DNA of 64,000 nucleotides from Marinobacterium nitratireducens (lineage in GTDB: Bacteria; Pseudomonadota; Gammaproteobacteria; Pseudomonadales; Balneatricaceae): positions 27,111-91,110 of the forward strand of contig NZ_BMLT01000013.1 of NCBI RefSeq assembly GCF_014645375.1, read 5' to 3'. Within the stretch, counting starts at the first letter, position 1. Each line of letters starts with the position of its first letter. Of this stretch, positions 33,401 through 48,400 are shown piece after piece. The position numbers and the translations under genes were made by a program. The notes beneath the pieces were generated by a model. The model saw only the letters and a list, made by a program, of their open reading frames with translations, ran no database searches and was not told the origin of the DNA.

Positions 33401-36400
33401 TGTCAGCGCCGAATCGGCGCAGCAGCTCAATGCCACCGTCACCAACGTATCCAAGTCCACCGGCGAGGGGCTCGGTTTTGGGGGGCCGCTGCTGAGCGCC
33501 AACGGCCTTGGCGTGGGCGGCATCGTCGCCAGCAACCGCGTCAGCAGCGAGGCCAGTGCCTGGCTGCAGGATCTCAACAACGACAATAACAACGATCAGG
33601 ACGCCCTGAGCGCCGGCGGCGAGGTCAGCGTCCGCGCCACGGACAGCACCGGCATCTTCTCCAACAGCAAGATCGTGACCTCCCAGGTCACCACCAATAC
33701 CGGCGGCGTAAGCGCGCTGAACGACGCCATTTCGCTGATTCCGGGTCTCGGGTTGGCTGACTATTCGCTGGCGCTGATGAATCCGACCGCCGGCCCCTGG
33801 AACCTGGATTTCGGCGACCTGGTATCGCTGCCGTTCGATTTCGACAGCAGCCTGGGCGAGCCCGGCCGCACCTACCGATACCTGGGCACCGACGGCTACT
33901 CCACCGACCTGTTCAACGAGGACTACAACAACCTCGATATCTGGCAGGAGATCCTGGCCACCGAGATCCAGAACGACGGGCTCAACCTGTCGAGCTCGAA
34001 TTCGGTCGCGGTCGGCGGCATGGTGGTGCGCAACCAGGTCAAGGCCGGGGCCGAGGCCTATATCGACAATTCCGAGGTCACGGCCGGCAGCCTGATCGTC
34101 GAGGCACAGGAGGAGGCCATCCTGCGTGCGATCGCCGATGCGACGGCGGAATCGTCCGGCGGCAGCTCCTTCGGTACCGGACAGTCGATCGCGGGGCAGG
34201 CCGTGATCGCGGTCAACGTGGTGCTGAGCACGGCCGATGCCCATATCAGCAACAGCGATATCACCACCGACAGCGGCGATGTCCAGGTCAACGCCCGCAA
34301 CAGCGCGTCCCTCGGCGCCGAGAACAACAGCGTGATGGACTCGGGCGCGCACGCGGTCAACCTGCTGCTGGCGTTCAACACCATGGGCTACGACGCCCAG
34401 AACCTGCTGTTCGACACCTTCGACGCCCTCGCCGGGCTCGCACCCACCGAGTACGACTACGACATCACCGACAGCGATTTCAGCGATCCGGACACCTTGA
34501 CCGAGAACGACCGGGTCAAGGTGGCCAGCAACGAAATCTACCGTTATGTCGGGGCGGACCTCGATGTCGAAAACGGCGACGACATCGATCTTAAGGACGA
34601 GACCTATATCCCGTCGACCGACTGGGTGCTGGTGACCCCGGCGTTCGGCAACGAGAACCCGATCGAGGTCAAGGCCTATATCGAGGACTCGACCATCGAC
34701 GCCGCCGGCGACCTCTCGGTCACCGCCTGGCAGCAGGCCCAGCTCGAGGCGGTCGCCAGCAACAGCGCTTCGGCCGCCGCATCGGCGCTGTTCGGCGCCT
34801 CGTCGATGTCGGTGGCCGGCGTGCTGGCGAGCAACAAGGTCAGCAGCACGGCCAAGGCGTACGTCAAGTACACCGGCAATACCCAGGGAGAGGTCGATGT
34901 CGACGGTGCCGTGACGGTATCGGCGCGGGACGAGGCGGGGATCGACGCCAGAACCAACATGTCGGCGGCGTCGAGCAAGCAGAACGATCTCGGCCTTGGC
35001 ATGGTCAACGACTTCGTCAACACCATCACCGGCCACTACGACTTCACCACCAATTCCGGTGTGCAGGATCTCCTGTTCGGCACCCAGGTGCGGCTGGACG
35101 ATGTCGACTACAACACCGCCGACTCCACCGACACCATCACCGCGGGCGACTGGGTCGAGTTGTCGTCCGATGTCGGCAACGGCACCGAAGGGCAGGTGTA
35201 CGAGTACATCGGCAGCAGCGATATCACCGGATCCGGTCCGCTGGGCAAGGTCGATTTCACCGACGACACCCTGATCGACTTCAGCGACATCACCGAATGG
35301 CGCGAGGTCAAGGGCACGCCGGGCAGCGTTTACCGCTATATGGGCACGACCAGCAGCGGTAGCGCGACCGATCTTGGCGTCGAGGACTTCAGCGATTACG
35401 AGTACTGGAAGGAGCTGAGCGAGACCAACCTGGTGCCGGCCGATGTCTCGACCTCGCTGCTCAAGAGCCTCGGTCTCGATACCGGCAAGGCCAAGAGCTT
35501 CTACGGCGTGCTGGCGCGCACCGACCTCGACAGCACCGTCGAGGCCTATATCGAGAACGCCAGCGTGCGGGATCCGGACACGACGACCGGCGGGCCCGAG
35601 AGCTTGACGGTCGAGGCGATCGAGGCCGCCACCCTGGTCGCCAGCGACAACAGCGTCGTTGCCGGCAAAACGTCGAACTTCGGCGGCGTGCTGGTCAACA
35701 ACCAGCTGCGCGGCAGCGCCGAGGCCTATATCGTCGACAGCGATATCCGCACCCGGGATGGCAGTGGCGACTTCGATCACGACCTGACCGATGCCGGCTT
35801 CAGCGATCCATCGACCCTTGACCCCGGCGACCGGGTACGGGCCCTGGATGGCGAGATCTACAGCTATGCCGGCACCGCGCTCGATACCGCCAACAACGAT
35901 ACCATCGCGCTGCTGGACGAGGACTACAGCGACGCAGGCCGCTGGACCCTGCTGCCCGGCGGTGATGTACAGGTGGTGGCGGAAAACACCGCGGTGCTCG
36001 ACTCGACTTCGCTGACCGGCAGCACCGGCGGCGCCGATGTGGTGGGCATAGTCGCGTCGTTCAACAGTCTGGGCTGGGAAGCCTCCAACCTGCTGTTCCA
36101 GGCGCTCGACACCATCCTCGGCCAGGACCTGCTGACCGGTGAGCAGCCGATCTTTACCTACGCCTATCTCCGGGATTCGACCGTCGAGGCCGACGGCGAT
36201 CTTCGGGTGCTGGCCGATAACAGCGCGACGCTGAACGCCACCACCGGCAACGAGCAGAACGCCACCCCGACCAACTCCTTCCTGATCAACAAGGCCTACG
36301 GCAACGCCAAGGCCAACGCCGCCGGCGGGTTGCTGGCGTCGAACAAGGTCAGCACCGAGGCAAAGGCGTGGATCGATTACAGCACCGCCTACCTCGGCAA

Positions 36401-39400
36401 CAGCGGCGCAACCGACATCGTGGCCGGCGGCGAGCTCGAGGTTGCGGCGAGCGACGAGGCCTGGATCGAGTCCGACACCTCGGTCATCGTCGAGGCGGTC
36501 AACACCAATACCCTGTCGGCGCTCTACGATATTGCCGAGGCGCTCGGCGCTTACGACTACGACTACACCACGGCGTCGGGCACGATCAACGTATTGCTCA
36601 GCGATTTGACCGACAACCTGCGGGTACGCCTCGGCGAGAACTACGCCAACGGCGGCGACGGCGGCGCAGTCTACGAGTACGTCGGCCTGCTCGACCTGAA
36701 CCTGGATCTGGCGAACGAGAACTTCGATCGTACGGTTGGGGGCTTGAGGGTCTGGGAAAAGGTCACCCTCGGCAAGGACGACACCAACTTCTTCGACACC
36801 GCGGGCAACCTCAGCGCCTCGCCGGCGCGGGCCTTCGCCGGGCTGATCGTGCTCAACGACGTACGCGCCGAGGTCGACGCCCATATCGCCGATGCCGACG
36901 TCACCGCCGGTTCCGTGCAGGTCAGGGCGGCGGAGAACGCCTCGCTGATCGCAAGCAGCGCGAGCAACGTCACGGCGTCCGGTGGCAGCATCGCCAAGTC
37001 CTTCGGCGAGGGCTCGGTCACCTCCTTCGCCTTCCTGGTATCCACAAACCTGGTGCTGAGCCACGCCGACGCCTATATCGAGGACAGCACCGTCACCACG
37101 ACCAATGCCGTGACCAGCGGCGACGTTGTCGTCGAGGCGTACAACACCAGCGGTATCGACGCCACCGTCGAGACCTCGGTTGACTCGGGCGAAACGGCGG
37201 TCGGCGTCACCCTGGCGTTCAACACCGTCGGCTGGAAGGCGCAGAACGTGCTGTTCAACGCCCTCGACGCCATCGCCGGCGATTCGCTGTTCGCCGACGA
37301 GACTGCCACGGAAATCTACGACGAGAACAACATCGACCGGGCGCGCGCCAACGCCTGGATCGACGGCACCACCGTCGACGCCGCAGGCAGCATCGCGGTG
37401 CTGGCCGACAACGCCGTGCGCCTCAACGCCACCGTCAGCAACGCCGCCGACTCCGCCGCCTCGGCGTTCTTCGACGCCTCCGGCAAGGCCGTCGGCTTCC
37501 TGATCTCGATGAACAAGGTGGCCAGCAGTGCCGACGCCTGGATCGACAACCAGGGCGCCGGCAATGTCACGAGCCCCATCGGCAGCGAGGATGTGCGTGC
37601 CGCCGGGGCTCTGAGCGTGCTCGCCTCCGACAACGCCGAGTTCTACGCCAACGTGAAGATGGTGTCGTCGTCGGTCACCACCAATACCGGCGGCGCCAGC
37701 GTGATCACCGGGCTGATCGACGATGCCATCGACGCCGATTTCAGCACCGACGAGACCCACGTCAACGTCGACCACGGCGAGCGCGTGCGCCTGTCGGCGG
37801 ACTACGGCAACGGCGGCAACGCCGGCAGCGTCTACGAATTCATGGGTTCGGATGCCGACGGTCGCGGCATCGACCTGAGCCTGCAGGACTACAGCGACGC
37901 CGGTTACTGGAAGGAGGTGCTCGAGACCCAGTTGTTCCCGGAAGGGGTCAACCTGGATAATTCCGACTCCAACGCCGTCGGCGGGCTGGTGGTCTACAAC
38001 GATCTGCGCACCGGCACCGAGGCGCAGATCCTCAACGCCGACGTGCTGGCGGAATCGGTCGAAGTCGAGGCGCTGGAAAACGCCATCATCAGCGCCGTCG
38101 CCGAGAGCGAGGTGACCTCGTCCGGCGGCAGCTCCTTCACGGGGCAGGGCGACTCGCTTGCCATCAATGGCACCATCGCCACCAACGCGCTGCTGACCGA
38201 TGCCAGGGCGCATATCGACGACAGCCGCATCGAGACCACCAGCGGCGATGTCCGGGTGCACGCCGAGAACAGCTCCCGCATCCAGGCCAAGACCCTGTCC
38301 GCCACCTCGACCGGTGGCCAGGGCGTCGGCGTGACGCTGGCGTTCAACAGCATCGGCTGGAAAACCCAGAACATCCTGTTCAACGCCATCGATACGCTGA
38401 TCGGCGGCGAGCCCGACTTTTCTGATCTGTTCGACAACAACCTGCCGGCGCTGGTCGAGGCTTACGTCATCGACTCGACCCTGGTCGCCGGGCGCGCCAT
38501 CGAGGTGACGGCGCTCTCAAAGGCGCAGCTCGATGCGATCCTGACCAACGACACCGAATCGGCGGCCTCGTCGTTCGGCATGACCGACCCGACCACCGGC
38601 GAGAAGGGCGCTTCCGGCTGGGCCGTCGGCGCGGTGCTGACCAGCAACATGGTCAACAGCGCCGCGCGCGCCTATATCGACTCGACCGGCGCCAACCGCA
38701 CCATCACCGCCAAAGGCGGCGGCGTCAGCGTCTGGGCGCAGGACGGTGCCGGTATCACCGCCGATACCAGCCTCAGCGCAGTGTCCTCGACGGTCAATGA
38801 CGGCGGCCTGACGCTGCTGACCAACTTCGCCGACACCATCCTCAGCGAGTACCAGTTCACCGACCGCTCCGGCGTGCAGGATATCTATCTTGGCAGTCAG
38901 GTTCGGATCGATGACGTCGACTACAGCATCGCCGGCTCGCCGACGATGATCGTTGCCAAAGGCGACCGCATCGAGATCGATGCCACCGTGACCGACGGCT
39001 CGGCCTCGAGCGGCGAGGTCTACGAATATATCGGCGACAACCCGCTCGAGACCAACAACGCCTCGGGCATCGACCTGGCGGCACAGGACTACGACGACGA
39101 CACCCTGTGGCGGCAGATCACCGCCACGGCCGGCGGCATCTACCAGTTCGTCGGCCTGTTCGATATCGATCCCGACTCCGACAATTTCGACCCGGCGGCG
39201 CTGGATTTCGACCTGCCGGCGGATACCGACGTGGACCTCAATACCGAGGACTTCACCGACACCAACCGCTGGCGTGAAATTCTCGAAACCACCGACGTGC
39301 GAAACATCATCCCGGGGGTCAGCTTCAATCTCACCGACTCCGATTCGGCGGCGTTCGGCGGCATGGTGGTGCGCAACGACGTGCGCAGCGAGGTGTTGGC

Positions 39401-42400
39401 CTCGATCGAAAAGGCCAATTTGTCCGCCGACGGCGATGTTCAGGTGCAGGCGCTGGAGACCGCCACCATCATCGCCAATGACAGCAGCGCGGTCAGCTCC
39501 AGCGGCGGCAGCACCTTCGGCGGCGGCTCCTCGCTCGCGGTCGGCGGCGTTATCGCCACCAACCTGGTGCTGAGCAGCGCCGACGCCTTTATCGGCGACA
39601 GCAGCGTCAATACCGAAGGCTTCAACGATCGCAGCTTCGATCACGACCTGACCGATCAGGCCTTCACCGATCCCGCGACGCTGGATCCGGGCGACCTTGT
39701 GATGACCGACGCCAACAGTATCTACCGCTACGTCGGGCCGGCGCTGGACGCCAACAACGACACCATCGAGCTGGCCAACGAGGATTACAGCGACGACACA
39801 CGCTGGGTCGAGGTCGCGAGCTTCGAATATGACCTGACGGACAATCCCTTCACCAACCCGGCGACGCTCGAGGCCGGGGATCGGGTCAGAACGAGCGGCG
39901 GCAACATCTATCGCTACCTGGGTGAAACGCTCGACAGCGCCGGCGGCGATACCATCGATCTTGCCGCGGAAACCTACAGCAACGCCGAGCGTTGGGCGCA
40001 GGTGACCGGTGCGGTGAGCGTGCAGGCCGAGAACAGCTCCACCATCACCGCGACGATCGACAGCAAGATCGACTCCAACGGCACCTCGATCGGCATCGTG
40101 CTGGCGTTCAACACCATCGGCATCAAGCCGCAGAACTTCCTCTTCAGCACCATCGACGCCATCGCCGGCGTCGATATCGCCGACGAGCAGCCGGCCGCGA
40201 CGCTCGCCCATATCGACGACTCGGTGATCAGGGCGGCCGGTGCCATCGACCTCGCGGCGACGTCGGATGCCGATATCGATGCGGTCATCGGCAATGCCGC
40301 CAACTCGATCACCGCGACCATCGGCGATGGCGACGAGGCCACCGGCACCATCTCGGTCGCGGGCGTGGTGGCGATGAACAAGATCTCCACCCGGGTAGAG
40401 GCGTATATCGACAACAGCAATGCTGCCAGTTCGATCGTGCGCGCCCGGGATGGCGATATCAGCCTCGTTGCGACCGATGCGTCGACTATCTTCGCCGATG
40501 TCGCCGCCAGCAGCCTGGCGGTCTCGGTGGATCTTGGCAACAACAAGACCCGCTCGATCCCGGTCGGCATCAGCCTGTCGCAGAACGAGATCCGCAACGC
40601 CATGGCGGCCTATATCAGGAACGCCGGTACCACGAGCAACCCGGTCGAGGCGCTGAACGGCAACCTGGTCATCAGTGCGGTCGAGATGGCGGGCATCGAC
40701 TCGAGCTCCACGGCGTCGGCGGTCGGCGTCGCGGCCAGTCTTAACAACGACGCCCTGGCGTTCAGCGCCGGCGGCGCCAGCGCGCTGAACGTGATTCTCG
40801 GCACCTCGGATGCCTATCTCGACGGCGCCATCGTCGAGGCAAGCGGTACGGCTGAGATCGGCGCCAGCAACGTTTCGAGCATCGACTCTAAGGTCGGTGC
40901 CATCGCCGTATCGGTGGCGCTCTCCGGTGGCGGCAGCGCCACCGCCGCGGCCATCGGTATCTCCTTTGCCGCCAACCTGATCGGCTGGAGTGACCTCGGC
41001 ACCGAAGAGCGCCTGAGCGTGCAGGCCTACGCGTCGGACTCGGAGATCACCGCGGACGGCGGTCTCGGCATCAGCGCGCTTGCCAACGCCGCCATCGACG
41101 CGACCGTCGAAGCCACCTCGGTGGCCGTCGCGGCCTCGACCGAGAACGCGGGCGGCCTGACCGCCGGCGGGCTGGTCACCATCAACAAGGTCTCGACCGA
41201 CGTCAAGGCCTATATCGACGGCGACGGCAGCCAAGCCTCGATCAACACCACCGGCGGTGATGTCGAACTCACCGCGATCGATACCAGCGTCATCAGCGCC
41301 GATGCCCAGGCGGTTGCGGTAACCGCGAGCCTCAGCGGCAAGACCGCAGGCGCCATTTCGGTCGGTGTCTCGGTGGCCGACAACCGGGTGGACAACGACG
41401 TGGCGGCCTACATCAAGGAAGCCGACGTCCTCACCGCCGGCGGCGACGTCATTCTGCTGGCGACCGACGAGGATCCCGTCAGCGGTGATACCACCGAGAT
41501 CCATGCGCAGTCCGTTGCCGTTGCGGTGTCGGCCGCTGCCGGCAAGTCGGGGTTTGCCTTCAGCGGCGGCGCGGCGGTTGCGACCAACAGCATACTCAGC
41601 ACCACCAGCGCCTATATCCAGGACAGCGCACTCGGCAACTCGGCGGGTACCAACAAGGTCGGCCTGGTCGACATCGACGCCAGCAGCACCGCCGATATCG
41701 AGGCGACCGTGCTGGCGGTGTCCGGCAGCATCAGCTTCGGCGGCACCACCGGTGTGGCCGTGGGGCTCGGCATTGCGGTCGCACGCAACTTTATCGGCTC
41801 GTCGGTGGATGACAGCGCCACCGGCGATTACGACACCGCCACAGGACTGGCCCAGGGCGAGGCGCTGGAGAACGGTCAAAGCGTGCGGGTCAGCGACGGC
41901 GCGCTCGCGGGCGGCGTGTTCGAGTATCTCGGCGATGACCTGACGCAGCCGACGCAGGATGCCGACTCGTCGAATACCAGCTTCAACCTCGACAAGGGCG
42001 ACTACGTCTTCATCACCGACGACTACGACGGCGACGACGTCAATATCGGTGCCATCTACAAGTATCTCGGCAGCGATCGCGACAATGTCGATCTCAGCGC
42101 CGAGGACTACAGCGACACCGACGACTGGGAATTGGTCAGCATCGATCTTGCCAGTCTCGACTATGCCAACCCGCTGTTGTGGAAACAGACCAATATCGAT
42201 TTGTCGGCCTCGAGGATCGAGGCCTATATCGACGACAGCAGCATCAACGCCAGTGGCGCCATCACCCTCGATGCGGTCGCCAGCCAGACCATCGATGCAC
42301 TGGTGGTGGCCGGTTCCATGGCGATATCCGGCGGTGGCAAGACCGGCGTGGGCGTCAGCGGCGCCGGCGTCTTCACGGAAAACCGAATCGGCGCTTACGT

Positions 42401-45400
42401 TGAGGCCTATATCGACGGTGACGGCAGCTTCGGCATCACCGGCGCTAGCCTCAGCCTGCAGGCGCTGGATACCTCGACCGTCACGGCCGACGCCGCGGCG
42501 GCCTCGCTCGCCGCCGGGCTCGGCGGCAACGTCGGCGTCAGCGTTTCGATAGGCCTGTCGCTGGCGATCAACGAAATCGGCAACCAGGTCTCGGCCTACA
42601 TCACCAATGCCGACGACGGTGTCATCACCACGGGCGGCGGCATCACCATCAAGGCCTCCGAAACCGCGGTCATCAATGCACTGTCGGCCGCCGCATCGTT
42701 GGCGGCCGGCGTCGGCGGCAGCGCCGGGGTGGCGGTGAGCGGGGCTGGTGCCTGGGCCAGCAACAGCATCCAGACCGACGTCAACGCCTATATCCTTAAC
42801 AGCGAGGTCGAGAGTCACACCTTCGTCGATATCGATGCGGTCAACGGCGCCACCATCAACGCCATCATCGTCGCGGCCAGCCTGGCGGCGGCCGGCGGCG
42901 GCACCGCGGGCGTCGGCGCCTCGATCGGCGTCTCGATCGCGGACAACGCGATCGGCGAGCTCGATGATGCCAGCCAGGTCCGCGCCTATATCGAGAATTC
43001 GACCGTCAATGCCAAGGGCGGCGCCCTGACGCTGACCGCCGACAGCGACCAGGCGATCAAGGCGCTGGTGGTGGCCGCCTCGGCCGCCATCGCCGGGGGC
43101 GGCACCGCAGGTATAGGACTCAGCGGCGCCGGCGTCAGTGCGGTCAACAGCATCAACCTTGACGCCGAAGCCTTTATTGATGATGACGACAACGACAGCG
43201 ATGCCGCCAGGACCGGTATTCTCGCCGACAGCATCAGCCTCGAGGCCGACAACGCCTCGCTGATCCTGGCCGACGCCGTCGCCGCCTCGCTTGCCGTCTC
43301 CTTTGCCGGTACGGCCGCTGTTTCGCTGTCGATCGGGGTTTCGCTGGCGCGTAACGAAATCCGCGGCAATGTCGCCGCCTATATCAAGGATGCGGCGAGC
43401 GTACGGGCGCGCAGCGGCGATATCGAGGTGCGCGCGAACGTCGAGGAGGCGCCCTCCGGCGTCACCAGCGATTACAGCGATACCGGCACCGTGGCGCTGA
43501 GAAAAGGCGATACCGTCTCCAGCGGCGGCACGGTGTATCGTTTCCTAGGCGAAGGCGAGAAGGTGCGCGCCACCTACCAGTCCTCGGCCGGCGAGGTCTA
43601 CCTGCAGAACGGCGATACGGTCGAGGTCGTCGAGGACGACAACAACGGCGGTACCGTCGGCGCCATCTACCGCTATACCGGGCCCGATATCGATGCGCCG
43701 GTGGATGCGGATGACGACGATAATGCGCTCGACCTCACGGATGTGAATTACGCCACCGATAACGACTGGGAGCTGGTCGAGGAGTTCGACGTCTACGACT
43801 CCTCCGCCGGTGAGGTCGATATCGAGGACGGCGATATCGTCGAGGTCGTACGCGGTTACACCCGCATTTTCAGCAGCGACGAAACCGGCGTCGACCTGGA
43901 CGCCGGCGAAACCTACTACGTGCGGATCTCGGACGACTTCGATCTCGATACTTACGATGCCGTCGGTGGCATGACCTACCGCTTTATCGGCAACAGCAAT
44001 CTGACCGGTGTCGACCTCGGCACCATCGACTACGCCAGCAGCGGCAACTGGGAAGAGGGCGGACCGAGCGTGGACGAGTTCGGCGTCGGCGGCACCTTCT
44101 ACGAATACCTTGGCAGCGATACCGACGACTTCGACCTCAGTATCCAGGACTACAGGGACACCAGCCTCTGGCGGCAAATCACCCGCACGCTTTCGAGCGA
44201 AGACTACAGCGACGAGACCTACTGGGCCGAGGTGTCGTCGATTACCGCGCTGGCGGTGGCCGCTTCGGTGGGCGGCGCGGTGGCCGGCACCGCCGGTATC
44301 GCCCTCAGCGGCGCCGGTGCCGACGCCTACAACCTGATCCTGTCGGACGTCAACGCCTTCATCGAGGCAAGCTCGGTCGAGGCGACGCTGGGTAACGTCA
44401 TCCTCGATGCGGCCAATACCGCCAGCATCGACGCGGTGATCGTCTCGGCCTCGGCAGCACTGGGCGTTGGCGGTGTGGCCGGGGTCGGTGCCTCGATCGG
44501 TGTGGCGCTGGCGCGCAACTACATCGGCTGGGATACGGATCCGTCGCCGATTGCCGATATCGACTTCGCCACCGATGATCTGTTCCTGCCGGCCAGCTTC
44601 TCCGACAGCGACCCGCTGACCAGCGGCGACCGGGTGCGCATCGATTCCGGCGCCCGCGCCGGCGACGTCTACGAGTACATCGGCGACACCATCGATCCCG
44701 ACTACCGCTCGAACCAGACGGTGACGCTGACGGCCTACGACGAGGATGCCAGCGACCATCAGATCGTGCTGATCACCAGCAGCTACGACTATGACAGCAA
44801 CGACGACGATGACGACCCCAACGCCAAGATCGGCGGCCTCTACAAGTATGTCGGCGATGGCGCCAGCAACGTCAACCTGAGTCAACAGGACTTCCTTGAC
44901 GACGACAACTGGGAGTATGTGGGCTCCAGCTACCTGGCCGAGCAGGATTACGGCGACGACGGCCTCTGGCGCCAGATCAACCTGATCGAGTCTCCGGCAC
45001 AGGTCCGTGCCTATGTGCTCGACTCGAGCATCCTGGCCGGCGGTTCACTGATCATCGACGCCGATGCGTCCCAGACCATCAACGCCTTTATCTTTGCCGG
45101 TTCCGCTGCGGTGAGTGGCGGCGGCGTGGCCGGCGTCGGCGTCAGCGGTGCCGGTGTCGGCGCCAGCAACCGCATCGCGACCCGGATCGAGGCCTTTATC
45201 GACGGCGACGGCGCCACCGGTATCGAGGCCTACGGCATTGGCCTGCACGCCGAGGACAGTTCGACGATAGAGGCGTTCGCGGGCGCCGCGTCGCTGGCGG
45301 CGGCGTTCGGCGGCGTAGCCGCGGTGTCGGTGTCGATCGGCGCCGCGGTTGCCGACAACATCATCACCAACCAGGTGTCGGCCTACATCGACAATGCCGA

Positions 45401-48400
45401 TACCGGGGTCACCGCCACCACCGGCGAGATACGGGTGGTGGCCGACGAAAGCGCCAGCATCGACGCGACCGCGGTCGCCGCGTCGCTCTCCGTGGCCATC
45501 GGCTTCGTCGGCGTGGCCCTGAGCGGCGCCGGTTCCGATGTCGACAACATCATTGCCAACGCCGTCACGGCCTACATCGAAGACAGCCTGGCGGAAACCG
45601 CCAGCCCCTTCGATCACCTGTCCGACCAGCAGATCGATGTGCTGACCCAGGGCGACCGGGTATTGCTGGTCGAGGGCGCCAGCGGCGACCTCAACAGCGC
45701 CACCGCCGGCGAGATCTACGAGTACATCGGCAGCACCACGGGGTCTGCGACCTCGCCGGTCGGTCTGCGCGGTCAGGACTACCTCGATGACACCCTGTGG
45801 CGCCGGGTGCTGGTGCTGTCCAGCCAGACCTCGGTGGATCTCGCCACCGGCGACCGGGTACAGCTGGTCGAAGGCGCGACGGGAGGCGAGGCCGGTGATA
45901 TCTACCGCTTCGTCGGCAACGACTCCACGGGCGTCAACCTCAGCACTCAGAATTACGGCAACGCCAATCGCTGGGTGCTGGACAGCCCCGATATCATCGT
46001 CGAGGCCAACAACGACTCGGAGATCACCTCGCTGGTCGGCGCCATCGCCGCGGCCGCCGCCGGCGGCGCCGTGGCGGTGGCGGGCGCCGTGGGGCTGACG
46101 CTGTCCAGCAACCAGATCGGCGACTACTCGGTCTGGTCCTTCACCCTCGACCTGTCGGACTTGTCCTTCGACTTCGCACTCAATACCTTCGAGAACAAGG
46201 CGGTCGCCTATATCGATAATTCCGACGTCACCTCTGCGGGCGACGTCCGGGTCCTGGCCGACTCGAGTGAAACCATGGAGGCCGACGCCTTCGCCGGTTC
46301 CGTGGCGCTGGCGATCGGTATCGGCGGTGCCGTGGCCGGGGCCGGTGTCACCCTGGAGAACAGTTTCAGCACCGACACCTGGGCCTATATCGACAACTCC
46401 GATGTCACCACCTTCGGCGACATCGAGGTCAGCGCGGTGTCCGACAGCGAGCTGACGAGCGCCTCGGCCACCGGTGCGTCGGTATCCGTGAGCCTGGTGA
46501 GCCTGGCGATTGCGACCTCCGAGGTCACCACCAGCATCACCAATCAGGTGCAGGCCTATATCGGGGGCAGCAGAGGAGATGTGCTGGTGGCCGGTGGCGA
46601 TATCGACGTCGAAGCCTGCGCCGACGCCGACATTCTCGACGTCCAGGCCACGACCGCGGCGGTGTCGGCGGGCCTGGTGGCCGTCAGTGGTGGCGGCCTG
46701 GAGCTCGTCAGCACCATCAACAACGATATCGACGCTCATATCAGCGGCGCGGTGCAGCTGCTGGCGCTCGGCGACGTGACCGTCGAAGCCTGCGAAACCG
46801 CCTATATCGAGGGTGACGCGGCCAACGTTACCCTGGCGCTGGGCCTGGGGATAGCCGTCGGCCTGTCCAATCTCTCGCACGCCATCATCAGCGATATCGC
46901 CGCCTATATCGATGACGATGTCGGCAACGGCTCCCTGATCGAAGCGGCGAATCTCTCGGTGCTGGCCAGCGCCACCTCCGAGATTCCGGTGACCGCCTCG
47001 GCGGGCGTTGCCGCCTCCCTGATCACGACCCTGGGCAACAACGCCTACGCCACCATCGGCACCCGGGTCGATGCCCATATCGAGAATACCGAGGTCGTGC
47101 TCAGCGGCAGCCTGCTGGTCGACGCCAGCTCCACCCTCAGCGCGACCACCTTTGCCGCGGGCGGCGCCCTGGGCGCGGTGGCGTCCGGTGCCATGATCGG
47201 CCTGGTCTATATCGGTCGCGACCTGCTCGAGCAGAGCAGCGTCTACGAGGTAACGGCGGCCATCGGCGACGATTCCAGCGTGACCGCGGGCGCTGCCACC
47301 CTCAACGCCTTCGGCAACAGCACACTGCGGGCCGAGACCATCGCCGCCACCGGCGGTCTCGTCGCCCTTGCCGGCGCGGACTCCGCGGTCATCAGCGACA
47401 ATGCCTCGCTGGCGTCGATCGGCGAGGGGGTGGTGATCGAGGTCGGAACGCTGTCGGTGAACGCGGTAAACAGTCATGATTTCGACTCCCAGGCCGACGC
47501 CGTGACCTTTGGCCTGATCGCCGGTACCGGCGCGGCGGCGATCAACATGGTCGACAGCGCCGCCGACGTCGATATTGGTCTGGGCAGCGGTGCAGCGACG
47601 ACCCTGACAGCGGACAGCATCTTCATCAAGGCGGTCAATACCTTCCAGAAGAGCGCTTACGGGCAGAACGGTTACAACCTCGATTCGGGCTCGGCCGGCG
47701 GCGTCAATATCACGGTGCTGGAGAGCGGTACCGATATCTACGCCGACGCCATCATCGATATCGGGGCCGGCACCAGCATCACGGCCATCGGCAGCAACAG
47801 CGCGCCCGGCACCATCGAGATCGAAACCGTCATTTCCGGCACCGCCTACGACGCCGTGCGGGTCGAAAGCGTGTCCGGCTTCGGCATCTCCGCCGGCCTG
47901 TCGCGGATCGACTTCGACGGCGACAGCGAAATCAACATCGACGGCGCCACGCTGGAGAACCGCTCCGGCGACGTCACCCTGGCCGCGACCATCAACTCCG
48001 AGCTGCGCCCGAGCGCCAACCTGTTCGCTTCCGGCGCCATCACCGGCGCCGGTGCCGATGTCGAAGCCGACAACCGCGCCGACAATACCATCGACATCGA
48101 CGACAGCTTCATCAAGGGCAGCACGGTCAATATCCAGGCCGGTCGCAACACCACCGGTGTCAGCAACCTGCTGGAATCGACCTCCAACGCCGAAATCACC
48201 ACCGCCTCGCTGGTGGGCATCTCGGTGCCCGTCGTCACCGCCGAGGTCGACGAGAACAATACCATCGATCTGAATACCGGCACCCATATCCAGGCGCTCA
48301 AGGACGTCAACCTGCTGACCCATACCGGCCTTGGGTCCGAGCGGGCCCGCACCGACGGGCTGGTGCTGAACATCTCGCTGATTCCGTACGGCATGGAGGT

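Noticed and set aside
32418-38261. A 1,947-residue open frame on the minus strand, with others of 1,433, 1,382, 2,660 and 997 residues opposite 38517-62258
   Set aside because: They lie exactly opposite the giant plus-strand gene. Their predicted proteins are valine/aspartate/glycine-rich shadows of its repeats (GACGTC-rich codons read backwards) with no domain, start site or family match.
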